DNA from: Dolomitihabitans soli
GTDB lineage: Bacteria; Actinomycetota; Actinomycetes; Streptosporangiales; Streptosporangiaceae
NCBI RefSeq assembly: GCF_022213955.1
Contig: NZ_JAKNTW010000013.1
Location: forward strand, 248,001 to 312,000
DNA length: 64,000 nucleotides
Direction: 5' to 3'
Positions 27,329 to 37,172 of the stretch are shown one piece after another (position 1 is the stretch's first letter; every line of letters starts with the position of its first letter). The position numbers and the translations under genes are program-made. Under the pieces are notes generated by a model. That model worked only from the letters and a program-made list of their open reading frames with translations. It was not told where the DNA came from and did no database searches.

Positions 27329-28492
27329 ATGCGGATCTTGGTGCTCGGCGCTGACGGTTATCTCGGTTGGCCCACGGCCCTTCACCTGTCACAAGCCGGT
27401 CATGACGTCGCCGTCGCGGACAACTTCGTCCGCCGGCAGTACGACTTCGAGCTGGGCATCGACAGCCTGGTGCCGATCGAGTCGCTCCAGACCCGGGTCG
27501 CGGCGTGGCGGGAACTGACCGGGAAGCCGATCGAGACGTTCGTGGGCGATCTGACCGACGCGGACTTCACTTATCAGATGATCCGCGACTTCCGCCCAGA
27601 AGCCGTGGTCCACTTCGCGGAGCAGCGTGCCGCGCCGTACTCCATGATCGACCGTAAGCACGCGGTCTACACGCAGGTCAACAACGTGGTCGGCACGCTC
27701 AACGTGCTCTACGCGATCGCCGAGATCGACCCGGACATCCACCTCGTCAAGCTCGGCACGATGGGCGAGTACGGCACGCCCAACATCGACATCGAGGAGG
27801 GCTGGCTGGAGCTGGAGTACAAGGGCCGCAAGGACCGGGTGCTCTATCCCAAGCGGCCGGGGTCGTTCTACCACCTGTCCAAGGTGCACGACAGCCACAA
27901 CATGGAGTTCGCCTGCCGGATCTGGGGGCTTCGCGCCACCGACCTCAACCAGGGTGTCGTCTACGGCCAGCAGACCCCGGAGACCGCGCTCGACGACCGG
28001 CTGGCGACCCGGTTCGACTACGACTCCGTCTTCGGCACGGTGCTGAACCGCTTCGTCGTGCAGGCGGTCCTCGGCCACCCCCTGACGGTCTACGGCAACG
28101 GCAGCCAGACCCGGGGGATCATCGACATCCGCGACACGGTGCGCTGCATCCAGCTCGCCTGCGAGAATCCCGCGGACCCCGGCGAGTTCCGGGTGTTCAA
28201 CCAGATGACCGAGTCGATGTCGGTCGCGGGCATCGCCGAGGTGGTCGCCGAGCACTTCCCCGGTGAGAGCACCGTCGACCACCTCGCCAACCCCCGCGTC
28301 GAGCGCGAGAACCACTACTACAACGTGACGCACACCGGTCTGGTGGAGCTCGGCCTGACGCCGCACCTGCTCTCGGACACGCTCATCACGTCGCTGTTCG
28401 ACATCACCAAGCGCTACGCGGAACGGGTTGACCTGGGCGCGATGCAGCCGAGCATCGACTGGCGCGGCGCGCGTGCCGGGGCGCCCCGGTGA
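27329..28492 (+). CDS. NAD-dependent UDP-sulfoquinovose-synthase-like enzyme (SQD1/SqdB family)
   Basis: A 387-residue extended SDR. It has the NAD site LVLGADGYLGWPTALHL, the catalytic Tyr-x3-Lys in YHLSKVHDS, and the signature KLGTMGEYGTPNIDIEEG, which in SQD1 precedes the active site for adding sulfite to UDP-glucose. AGAAGG lies eight bases before ATG 27329; the longer frame from 27269 lacks a site. The next gene starts in a GTGA overlap. UDP-sulfoquinovose formation is inferred from family; a UDP-sugar epimerase role without sulfite remains possible. Confidence 0.84.
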   Translation: MRILVLGADGYLGWPTALHLSQAGHDVAVADNFVRRQYDFELGIDSLVPIESLQTRVAAWRELTGKPIETFVGDLTDADFTYQMIRDFRPEAVVHFAEQRAAPYSMIDRKHAVYTQVNNVVGTLNVLYAIAEIDPDIHLVKLGTMGEYGTPNIDIEEGWLELEYKGRKDRVLYPKRPGSFYHLSKVHDSHNMEFACRIWGLRATDLNQGVVYGQQTPETALDDRLATRFDYDSVFGTVLNRFVVQAVLGHPLTVYGNGSQTRGIIDIRDTVRCIQLACENPADPGEFRVFNQMTESMSVAGIAEVVAEHFPGESTVDHLANPRVERENHYYNVTHTGLVELGLTPHLLSDTLITSLFDITKRYAERVDLGAMQPSIDWRGARAGAPR

Positions 28493-29238
28493 GCCAGGAG
28501 GAGGGCGCGTTCGCGCGCGCCACCGGGCGGACGGCCGAGAGCGAGGACGGCGGACCCGACAAGCCCCGCTACCGGCGCTACCAGTACGACCTGATCGCCC
28601 CGCACTGCGGGGGCAGCGTGCTGGAGGTGGGCGCGGGGCTGGGCGAGTTCGCGGCGCAGTTCACCGGCAAGGAACGGCTGGTCGTCTCCGACGTCGATCC
28701 CGACGCCGTCGAGGTCCTGAAGACCCGGTTCGCCGGGCGGCACGAGGTCGAGACCGTCCAGTTCGACCTCGGCGCGGGCGCGTGCCTGGAACGCCCGGTC
28801 GACTCGGCGGTGGCGATCAACGTCCTCGAACACTTCGAGGACGACGCCGGGATCCTCACCCTGCTCGCCCGCTCGGTACGGCCCGGCGGCACGATCGTCC
28901 TGTGGGTGCCCGCCTACCAGGCGCTGTACGGCGACTTCGACCGCCGGGTCGGGCACTTCCGCCGCTACACGCCCGCCACCCTGCGCGACGCCGCCGTACG
29001 GGCCGGGCTGCGCGTCGAGTCGGCCCGGCCGGTCAACCTGCTCGGCGGCCTCGCCTGGTGGGCGGCGGTCCGCCTGGGCCGGGCCGGCACGCCCAAGGCC
29101 GGGGCCGTCGGCGTCTACGACCGCTTCATCGTGCCCACGACCAGGGTGCTCGACCGCATCCTGCCGATCCCCTTCGGACAGTCCGTGGTGGGGGTCATCC
29201 GCGTCCCGCACGACCACCGGCCCGCCGACCGTGACTGA
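28489..29238 (+). CDS. Class I SAM-dependent methyltransferase
   Basis: A 249-residue soluble methyltransferase. The SAM-binding glycine loop is VLEVGAGLGEFAAQF (~43-57), followed by LVVSDVDPDAVE and VAINVLEHFEDD, the usual motif I to III order, then YTPATLRDAAVRAGL. Its GTG overlaps the stop of the SqdB-like gene (GTGA) and it overlaps GtrA by eight bases, so it belongs to the glycan cluster and may methylate a sugar or lipid intermediate. Substrate unknown. Confidence 0.88.
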   Translation: MSQEEGAFARATGRTAESEDGGPDKPRYRRYQYDLIAPHCGGSVLEVGAGLGEFAAQFTGKERLVVSDVDPDAVEVLKTRFAGRHEVETVQFDLGAGACLERPVDSAVAINVLEHFEDDAGILTLLARSVRPGGTIVLWVPAYQALYGDFDRRVGHFRRYTPATLRDAAVRAGLRVESARPVNLLGGLAWWAAVRLGRAGTPKAGAVGVYDRFIVPTTRVLDRILPIPFGQSVVGVIRVPHDHRPADRD

Positions 29239-29803
29239 TCTTCGCCACCTGATCCGGGGATCCGTTCCCCGGATCTTCACGCGGTACGCGATCGGGTCCG
29301 TGGTGGCGGCCGTGGTGACCGAGGCGGTCCTGCTGGTGACCTACGGGTTCGGCCTGCTCGGCCCGCAGGCCGCCTCCGTCGCGGCGTGGGCGTGCGGGGC
29401 GACGGTGAACTACGTGCTCAACCGCCGGTGGGCCTGGCGCCGCACCGGCCGGGCGAAGCCGCTCCGCGAGCTACTGCCGTACTGGCTGGCCGCGCTGGCC
29501 AGTCTCGGCGTGTCCACCTGGGCGACCGGGGCGGCCGACCGGCTCGCCACCACCCTCTTCGTGTCGGACGGCCCGCGGGTGGCCTTCGTCGGAGCGGTCT
29601 TCCTCGGCGTCTACGGGGTGCTGTTCATCGCGAAGTTCGCGCTCTTCCACTACTTCGTCTTCGCCGACCGGCCCGGTGCGGACACCGACCCGGAAACCGG
29701 CGCTGAACCCGGCACTGAGACCGGTGCCGACATCGGTGCCGACATCGGTGCCGGGGAGGATCGGCGTTCCCGCCACCAGGTTCCCAGGACGACCCGGGAG
29801 TAG
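29231..29803 (+). CDS. GtrA-family membrane protein
   Basis: A 190-residue protein with four membrane helices in the GtrA fold (~16-140), including YAIGSVVAAVVTEAVLLVTYG, NYVLNRRWAWRR and FIAKFALFHYFVF. GtrA proteins are thought to move or present polyprenyl-linked sugars across the membrane. The last ~40 residues are a repetitive hydrophilic tail (ETGADIGADIGAG) that is antisense to the end of the GT2 gene at 29650; stops are convergent with a 154-base overlap. Confidence 0.88.
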   Translation: MTDLRHLIRGSVPRIFTRYAIGSVVAAVVTEAVLLVTYGFGLLGPQAASVAAWACGATVNYVLNRRWAWRRTGRAKPLRELLPYWLAALASLGVSTWATGAADRLATTLFVSDGPRVAFVGAVFLGVYGVLFIAKFALFHYFVFADRPGADTDPETGAEPGTETGADIGADIGAGEDRRSRHQVPRTTRE

Positions 29804-30528
29804 CGGTAGCCGTAGACGAGGTTGCCGCCCTTCTTGGTGCTCCCGGCGGCCCGCAGCCGCATGGTCGCCGGGACCTCCACGATCCGGTAACCCCGCGCGA
29901 TCACCCCGATGAGCAACTCGGACGACTGGTACTGCGGTTGCCGGAGCTCGACGGCCCCGGTGACCTCCGCGCGCATCGCCCGCAGGCCGAAGGAGGTGTC
30001 GGTGACCCGCTGGCCGGTCAGCCGGCTGATCAGCCACGCGAACACGTGCACGCCGAGACGCCTGACCAGGTCATGGGTCTCCTGGCGGCCGAGCAGCCGG
30101 GAACCGGTGGCGAAGTCGGCCTCTCCCCGCGTCACCGGCTCCAGCACCCGCCGCATGTCCGCGGGGTCGTACTGGCCGTCGGCGTCGGTGGTCACGATGT
30201 AGGACGCGCCGCCGGCGCGGGCGATGCGGTAACCCAGGCGCAGCGCCGCGCCCTGCCCCCGGTTCACCGGGACGTCGCAGACCAGCGCCCCGGCACGGCG
30301 GGCCACGGCGGCGGTGTCGTCACTCGCGCCGTCCACGACCACGATGGTCGCCGTCTCCAGCCCGTCGATCAGGGCCGGGATCTCCTTGAGGACCGCGCCG
30401 ATGCCCTGTTCCTCGTTGTAGGCGGCGATGACGATCGCGATCGGCGGCAGGTCGCCGCCGTGCTCGGCGGTGAACGCCGCCAGGGCCGCGTCGTCGATGT
30501 CGTGCCGCGTCACGTCGGAGGTGCTCAT
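29650..30528 (-). CDS. Glycosyltransferase family 2 (polyprenyl-phosphate sugar transferase type)
   Basis: About 292 residues with a GT-A domain: IAIVIAAYNEEQGI, VVVDGASDDT and the metal motif TTDADGQYD, close to dolichyl-phosphate-mannose-synthase-like enzymes that load a sugar on polyprenyl phosphate. The C-terminal ~40 residues (S-A-P-M repeats) are low complexity and overlap the GtrA tail on the other strand. ATG 30528 overlaps the epimerase stop (ATGA). A natural pair with GtrA. Confidence 0.9.
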   Translation of the reverse strand: MSTSDVTRHDIDDAALAAFTAEHGGDLPPIAIVIAAYNEEQGIGAVLKEIPALIDGLETATIVVVDGASDDTAAVARRAGALVCDVPVNRGQGAALRLGYRIARAGGASYIVTTDADGQYDPADMRRVLEPVTRGEADFATGSRLLGRQETHDLVRRLGVHVFAWLISRLTGQRVTDTSFGLRAMRAEVTGAVELRQPQYQSSELLIGVIARGYRIVEVPATMRLRAAGSTKKGGNLVYGYRYSRVVLGTWWRERRSSPAPMSAPMSAPVSVPGSAPVSGSVSAPGRSAKTK

Positions 30529-31451
30529 TCCGCGGCCTCGCCTGTCTGCTCCGCGAACTCCGGCCACACGGTGGCCATCCCGTCGGTCAGCTCGTAGCGG
30601 GGCCCGTAGCCGAGCGACCTGGCATGGGAGATGTCGAGCACGACCGCCGGCATCTCGCCCGCCTTGGCCGCCACCCGCTCGACCGGGATGGGCGCCCCGG
30701 TGACCTCGCGGGCCGCCTCGATGAGGTCGTTGACGCTCACCGAGTGACCCGACCCGACGACCACCGGCCCGCTGACGCCGGTGCGCCAGGCGAGCAGGAC
30801 GGCCTGGACGATGTCGTCGACGTGGACGTAGTCGCGCAACTGGGTGCCGTCGCCGTACACCTGGACGCCGGTGCCGCCGGCCGCGGCCCGCATCAGCCGG
30901 GGCACGAAGCTGTCCTTGTGCCGCATCCCCGGGCCGTAGACGTTCGCGAAGCGCAGCGCGCAGGCCTGCATGCCGTACACCCCTGAGTAGGCGCTGAGCA
31001 GCATCTCGGCCGCCGCCTTCGTCGCGCCGTAGGGGGTGAGCGGGCGCAGCGGCAGCTGTTCGCCGATCGGGGTGCCGCCCACGTCGCCGGTCACCGCGTT
31101 GGTCGACGCGAGGACGAACCGGGGCACCTTGTGCTCCCTGGCCAGCTCCAGCAGGCCGGCGGTCACCTCGACGTTGACCTGGTAGGTGCCGGCCGGGTCC
31201 TCGACCGAGCGGAGCACCGAGGTCACGGCGGCGAGGTGGATCACGGCGTCGAGGCCGTCCGAGACGGCGGCGCGCCGTACCTCGGGGTCACGCAGGTCGC
31301 CCACGACGCTGCGGACGGCGGCGGCGGGATGCGCGGAAAGGTCGGCCACCACGACCTCGGCACCCGCCGCGAGCAGGGCGGCGACGACGCGCCTCCCGAT
31401 GAAACCCGACCCTCCGGTGACCAGCACCCGGGCCCCGTCAAGCTCCGGCAT
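30525..31451 (-). CDS. NAD-dependent epimerase/dehydratase (UDP-sugar 4-epimerase-like)
   Basis: A 308-residue extended SDR: NAD motif VLVTGGSGFIGRRVVAAL (~9-26), catalytic Tyr-x3-Lys in TPYGATKAAAEM, substrate motifs LRFANVYGPGMRH and DYVHVDDIVQAVL. Closest in look to bacterial UDP-glucose or nucleotide-sugar 4-epimerases. ATG 31451 has AGGGAG seven bases upstream. Coupled by ATGA to the GT2 gene, so it probably supplies that enzyme's sugar nucleotide. Confidence 0.89.
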   Translation of the reverse strand: MPELDGARVLVTGGSGFIGRRVVAALLAAGAEVVVADLSAHPAAAVRSVVGDLRDPEVRRAAVSDGLDAVIHLAAVTSVLRSVEDPAGTYQVNVEVTAGLLELAREHKVPRFVLASTNAVTGDVGGTPIGEQLPLRPLTPYGATKAAAEMLLSAYSGVYGMQACALRFANVYGPGMRHKDSFVPRLMRAAAGGTGVQVYGDGTQLRDYVHVDDIVQAVLLAWRTGVSGPVVVGSGHSVSVNDLIEAAREVTGAPIPVERVAAKAGEMPAVVLDISHARSLGYGPRYELTDGMATVWPEFAEQTGEAAE

Positions 31452-31634
31452 GCACGTCTCCCTCTCCACCGGCTTGCCCTTCGACCATATCGGCCATGAG
31501 CGGATCATCGTTCGAGCGGGTCAGGTGTGGAGAGCACATGAACAGGGACCTTACCGCTGATCCCGTACGCTACGGTTTTCGACCGAGACGCACCGACCGG
31601 CACCTATGGGCACCGACGAGACGAGAGGGCGGCT

Positions 31635-32879
31635 GTGACCCCTGTACTGACGATGGGGCTGCCGCTGCTGGCCGGCTTGGCGCTCGCACTGGTGGCCGGA
31701 CGCCGGGGATGGGCGCCGCCGCTGTGGGTCGCGCTGGGCGTCGGTACGGTCCTGCGACTCGTGCTCATGGCGGTGGCGGCGCAGGACCCCGTCCAGGCGT
31801 ACGACTTCGACCAGGATTTCCGGCAGGCGGCCGACACCGTGCTCGACGGCCGGAACCCGGCCATGCACATGCGTGAGGGAGGCTGGCACTTCCTGCCGCT
31901 GCTCGCCTACGTGCTGGCCGCCCAGCGGGAACTGGGCGAGTTGCTGGGACTGTCCTGGAACGTGGTCGGCCGGATCGTCCCCGTCCTCGCCGACCTCGCG
32001 CTCATCCCGCTGGTGGCCAAGCTGGCCACCGAGCGCCGCTCGCTGCGCGCCTTCCAGTACGCCTGCGCGCCCCTGGGCATCATGGTGAGCAGCGTCCACG
32101 GCCAGTTCCCGCCGCTCACCCTGCTCCTCGGCGTGGCCGCGCTGGTGGCGGCCCGCGGCAACCGCGTCCACCTCGCGGGCCTGCTCATCGGTCTCTCGGT
32201 GACCTGCACCAACTGGTCGGCCCTGCTCATCCCCGGCGTACTGCTGGCCGTGCCCGGGGTGCGGAACCGGCTGGCCGTGCTCGGGTGGACGGCGGCGGTT
32301 CCCGCGGTGTTCCTGCTCAGCAGCACGGTCGTCCTCGACACGCGGATCGAGCAGCTGCCCGACCTGGTGCGGGCGATCCTGTCCACCCGGCCGGTGGCGG
32401 GCGACTGGGGCTGGACCGCCCTGGCCACCGGAGGCATCCAGACCGTCTCCCCCGTCCTCGGGCAGATCGGCATGCCGGTGCTCGTCATCGGGCTGCTCGC
32501 GGCGGGCTGGTGGTGGCGGCGGGCGGACCCGGTCGATCTGACGCTCGTGCTGCTGCTCGTCTTCCTCATCGTGACCTACCGGCTCGGCGCGCAGTACCTC
32601 ATGTGGCCGATGCCCTACCTCATCGCCAGGGTCACCCGCGGCACCTGGCCGGCCGTCATCACCGCCGGTCTGTGGGCCGCGGTCGGCTACCTGCGCCCGT
32701 ACGAGCTCCTGGGCGTCGGCTGGTGGCACGCCCACATCTGGTGGGCGTTCTCCTCGTTCCTGGTCATCCCATTCCTGATCCTCGCGCTGCCGTGGCAACG
32801 GCGGATCGCCCCCGCCGCGCCCGAGGCCGGCCCGGCGGCATCCCCGGAGGAACGTCCACCCGCGTCGATGCGGAGCTGA
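31635..32879 (+). CDS. GT-C type integral membrane glycosyltransferase (DUF2029/GT87-like)
   Basis: A 414-residue protein with roughly 10-11 hydrophobic helices. The first extracytoplasmic loop has YDFDQDFRQAADTVLDG, an acidic motif in the position of the catalytic Asp of GT-C enzymes that use polyprenyl-phosphate sugars. Divergent from the epimerase gene. It could receive the sugar loaded by the neighbouring GT2. AGAGGG precedes the GTG. The 143 bases after it contain two related ~23-bp direct repeats (near 32932-32978), otherwise nothing. Confidence 0.82.
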   Translation: MTPVLTMGLPLLAGLALALVAGRRGWAPPLWVALGVGTVLRLVLMAVAAQDPVQAYDFDQDFRQAADTVLDGRNPAMHMREGGWHFLPLLAYVLAAQRELGELLGLSWNVVGRIVPVLADLALIPLVAKLATERRSLRAFQYACAPLGIMVSSVHGQFPPLTLLLGVAALVAARGNRVHLAGLLIGLSVTCTNWSALLIPGVLLAVPGVRNRLAVLGWTAAVPAVFLLSSTVVLDTRIEQLPDLVRAILSTRPVAGDWGWTALATGGIQTVSPVLGQIGMPVLVIGLLAAGWWWRRADPVDLTLVLLLVFLIVTYRLGAQYLMWPMPYLIARVTRGTWPAVITAGLWAAVGYLRPYELLGVGWWHAHIWWAFSSFLVIPFLILALPWQRRIAPAAPEAGPAASPEERPPASMRS

Positions 32880-33022
32880 CCACCCCGGCAGGACACGGCC
32901 GGCGGACGACAGCAGGCCGGTCTCGTCAGGTCGGCGCTCTCGACGGACGGCGTCGGCGCTCAGCCGACGGACGGCGAGCGACCGGTCGCGTCAGTCAGCT
33001 GCCCCTCAAGCGGCCCGTTGGG

Positions 33023-35182
33023 TCAGTTGGCGGGCGGCTGGAGGTCGGTGGGGCGGTCCGGCGCTGTGGGCTGCGGCGCCTCCGGGCCGGCGTCGGGCGG
33101 GCCGGTGTCCGGCGGTCCCGTGTCGGGCGGGGGCGTCACGTCGGGGGACTCCGGGCCGTCGTCACCGTCGGGCGGGCCGTCGGTGGGCTCCTCGCTGGGG
33201 ATCGGCGGCGTCTCCGGGACGGTCTCCGTCGGCTGCGGGTCCGGGACGACGGGGATCTCCTGGCCGTCGTCGCCGTCGTTCCAGGAGTCGTCGGGCCGGT
33301 CGTCGCCGTAGGTCTCGCCGTAGCCGCGGTTGGACGGCTCGGGGAAGGTCTTGACGGGCTTGCCCGCCATCGCCTCGGTCATGAACGCCTGCCAGACCCG
33401 GGCCGGCAGGCTGCCGCCGGACAGCTCGCCGTACCCGGGGATGACCACGGGCTTGTTGTCGGCGCGGAACATGTTGACGGCGGTGGCGAGCTGCGGGGTG
33501 TATCCCGCGAACCAGACGGCGGCCGACTCGTCGGTGGTGCCGGTCTTGCCGGCGGCGGGGCGGTCGTAGAGCCGGGCGGCGGTGCCGGTGCCGCCCTCCA
33601 CGACGGAGGTCATGGCGTAGGTGGCGTCGATGGCGGCCTGCTCGCCGAAGGCGCGGGCGCCCGCCGTGGAGATCTCGGTGGTCTTGCCGGACGCGTCGGT
33701 CACCGAACGGATCACGTGCGCCTCGTGGTGCATGCCGTTCGCCGCGAAGGTGGCGTAGCCGGACGCCTGCTGGACCGCGCTGACCGAGGCGACGCCGAGC
33801 GGGAACGTCGCGGCGCTCTTGTGCGGCGCGAGCTGCGGCCCGGGGATGCCGGCGGCCTGGGCGAGCGCGGCGACCTTGTCCAGGCCGACCTTCTGGCCGA
33901 GGTCGACGAAGGCGGTGTTCACCGAGCTGCGGGTGGCGGTGACCAGGTTGACCATGCCGTAGGACGTGCCGCCCGAGTTGGGGATCGGGGTGGAGGCGAC
34001 CCGCATGGGCGAGTTGCCGTTGACCCTGGTGTCCAGGCCGTAGCCGTTCTCCAGCGCGGCGGCCAGGGTGTACGGCTTGAACGTGGAGCCCGCCTGGACC
34101 TTGGCGGAGAAGGCGTTGTCGTACTGCGAGGACTTGTAGCGCCCGCCGTAGAAGGCGACCACCTCGCCGGTCGCGGGATCGACGGCGGCCAGGCCGGTGC
34201 GCACCTTCTTCGGCGTGCCGTCCGGCACGACGGAGGTGACGGCCTTCTCGGCGGCGGCCATCAGCTTCTTGTCGAAGGTCGTGGTGACGCGCAGCCCGTC
34301 CTGGTTGATGTCCTCGTCGCTGTAGCCGCGCCGGTTCAGCTCGGCCCGCACCTGGTCGAACATGTAGCTCTCCTGGCCCTTGGGGACCAGCGGGTTGACG
34401 GGCTTGTCGAGCTTGGGGAAGCGCTGCTCGGCGGCTTCCGCGGGGGTCAGCGCGCCGGTCTGCACCATGGCGTCGACCACCGACTTCCACCGTTCGCGCG
34501 CGGCGACGAGGTCGCCTCCCCTGGGTACGGCGAAGCGGGAGGGCTGCTGGATGACGGCCGCGAGGTAGGCGCCCTGGGAGATGGTGAGGTCGGCCACGTC
34601 CTTGCCGAAGTAGGCGTCGGCGGCGGCCTGGATGCCGTTGGCGTTGCGCCCGAAGTAGATCGTGTTGAGGTACTGCTGGAGCACCCAGTTCTTGGACTTC
34701 GACTGGTCGACCTTCAGCGAGACCATGATCTCTTTGAACTTGCGGGTGATCGACCGCTCCTGGCTGAGCCCGCTGTAGTAGTTGCGGACCATCTGCTGGG
34801 TGATCGTGGAGCCGCCCTGGACCTGGTTGCCGCTGACCGTGGACCACACGGCGCGGGCCGTACCGGTGAAGGAGACGCCCGTGTCCTGGTAGAAGGTGCG
34901 GTTCTCGGCGGCGATCACGGCCTCGCGGACGTGCTGGGGGACCTGGTCGAGCTTGACGCTCTTGCGGTTGACGCCCTGCTTGGCGAGCACGGTCTTGCCG
35001 TCTCGGTAGTAGATCACCGACCCCTGGGCGGTGGCCTCCTTCTGGGCCGCGTCCGGGATGGGGGTCATCGCCCAGGCCACGCCGAACAGCGCGATCAGCG
35101 CGGCGGTCGCCGCGCCCACCCCGATGAGCGCATAACGGAGCAGCCGTCGCTTCCGCACGTCGCTCTTCTCGTTGCTCCGCAC
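33023..35182 (-). CDS. Class A penicillin-binding protein
   Basis: Bifunctional wall synthase of ~719 residues. After one membrane anchor (YALIGVGAATAALIALFGVAWA) comes a GT51 glycosyltransferase domain with VIAAENRTFYQDTG and GGSTITQQMVRNYY, then a transpeptidase with Ser-x-x-Lys in GSTFKPYTLA, Ser-x-Asn in TRSSVNTAF and Lys-Thr-Gly in GKTGTTDES. The last ~100 residues are Pro/Asp-rich and disordered, with P-P-D-T-G repeats. The start is uncertain: GTG 35182 is preferred over TTG 35221; neither has a clear ribosome site. Confidence 0.93.
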   Translation of the reverse strand: MRSNEKSDVRKRRLLRYALIGVGAATAALIALFGVAWAMTPIPDAAQKEATAQGSVIYYRDGKTVLAKQGVNRKSVKLDQVPQHVREAVIAAENRTFYQDTGVSFTGTARAVWSTVSGNQVQGGSTITQQMVRNYYSGLSQERSITRKFKEIMVSLKVDQSKSKNWVLQQYLNTIYFGRNANGIQAAADAYFGKDVADLTISQGAYLAAVIQQPSRFAVPRGGDLVAARERWKSVVDAMVQTGALTPAEAAEQRFPKLDKPVNPLVPKGQESYMFDQVRAELNRRGYSDEDINQDGLRVTTTFDKKLMAAAEKAVTSVVPDGTPKKVRTGLAAVDPATGEVVAFYGGRYKSSQYDNAFSAKVQAGSTFKPYTLAAALENGYGLDTRVNGNSPMRVASTPIPNSGGTSYGMVNLVTATRSSVNTAFVDLGQKVGLDKVAALAQAAGIPGPQLAPHKSAATFPLGVASVSAVQQASGYATFAANGMHHEAHVIRSVTDASGKTTEISTAGARAFGEQAAIDATYAMTSVVEGGTGTAARLYDRPAAGKTGTTDESAAVWFAGYTPQLATAVNMFRADNKPVVIPGYGELSGGSLPARVWQAFMTEAMAGKPVKTFPEPSNRGYGETYGDDRPDDSWNDGDDGQEIPVVPDPQPTETVPETPPIPSEEPTDGPPDGDDGPESPDVTPPPDTGPPDTGPPDAGPEAPQPTAPDRPTDLQPPAN

Positions 35183-35380
35183 ACGCCCCCCCGACCGCCC
35201 GACACCGTCAACCCCCGTCAACTGGGCGGACGTTCAGGGTAAACGATCGATAACGATGCTCGGTCCTCACCTGCGATGGTACGTCGAGCACAGCCCCTGT
35301 CGAGGGACATCCGCGACTCAAGGCACTACTCGGCATGGGTGGGGCGTGTCGCGGTCTATCACCTGATCATTCCCAGGTGG

Positions 35381-35440
35381 GCGACCAGTGCGGCGACCAG
35401 TGCGGCGACCAGTGCGGCGACCAGTGCGGCGACTAGTGCG
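35381..35440. repeat. 12-bp tandem repeat at the 3' end of the Lrp gene
   Basis: Four exact copies of GCGACCAGTGCG (35381-35428) and a fifth with one change, GCGACTAGTGCG (35429-35440). On the minus strand that one change turns TGG into TAG and supplies the stop of the Lrp-family gene. Without it the frame would run on as P-H-W-S repeats for about 16 residues. The rest of the PBP-Lrp gap shows nothing else. Confidence 0.9.
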
Positions 35441-35912
35441 GCGGCTGGCGGGGAACCTCCGCGACCAGCGGGAGGACGCGGTAGGGGACGGGCGTGTCGA
35501 GGGCGATCACCGAGGAGGTCCTGACGACGCCCCGGACGTCGACGATCTGGTCGATGACCCGTTGCAGGTCGGCGTTGCTCCTGGCGACCACGCGGGCCAG
35601 CATGTCGCCGCTCCCGGTGATGGTGTGGACCTCCAGGACCTCGGGGATGGCGGCGAGCTGGTCGGCCACCGGCTCGTGCCCGCTGACCTGGCGGATCTCC
35701 AGGGTGACGAACGCGGTCACGTCGTAGCCGAGCGCGCCGGGGTCGACCTCGGGGCCGAACCCGGTGATCACCCCGCGCGCGACCATCCGGTCGAGCCGCG
35801 CCTGCACGGTGCCCCGCGCCACGTTGAGCCTGCGCGAGCACTCCAGGACGCCGAGCCGCGGCTCCCCGGCGAGCAGCTCGACCAGCCGTGCGTCCAGCGG
35901 ATCAATCGTCAT
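35433..35912 (-). CDS. Lrp/AsnC-family transcriptional regulator
   Basis: A 159-residue regulator with an N-terminal helix-turn-helix (DARLVELLAGEPRLGVLECSRRLNVARGTVQARLDRM, beginning at residue 6) and a C-terminal RAM/ligand domain (VTAFVTLEI, VHTITGSGDMLARVV). Divergent from hppD across 102 bases, so it probably controls that gene in response to an amino acid such as tyrosine or a derivative. ATG 35912 is preferred to a start at 35963. Its stop lies inside a 12-bp tandem repeat. Confidence 0.9.
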   Translation of the reverse strand: MTIDPLDARLVELLAGEPRLGVLECSRRLNVARGTVQARLDRMVARGVITGFGPEVDPGALGYDVTAFVTLEIRQVSGHEPVADQLAAIPEVLEVHTITGSGDMLARVVARSNADLQRVIDQIVDVRGVVRTSSVIALDTPVPYRVLPLVAEVPRQPPH

Positions 35913-35999
35913 GGTGCACAGGATTCCCCATCCGCTTCTGACCTCATTGAGCATATTGTCCACTCATTTTAGTGTCTGTTGCGCAAAACGGTTGCCTGA

Positions 36000-37115
<1,116 letters not shown>

Positions 37116-37172
37116 ACAGCTTTTAACGCGAAACGGGCTTTGCGTCGCCCAGCGCGCGGCGATCACACCTCC

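Noticed and set aside
32285-35242. A 985-codon plus-strand frame opposite the PBP gene
   Set aside because: Antisense to all PBP motifs; a by-product of GC-rich codon use.
35381-35440. CRISPR-like array
   Set aside because: The units are contiguous 12-mers without spacers. No CRISPR array was found anywhere in the window.
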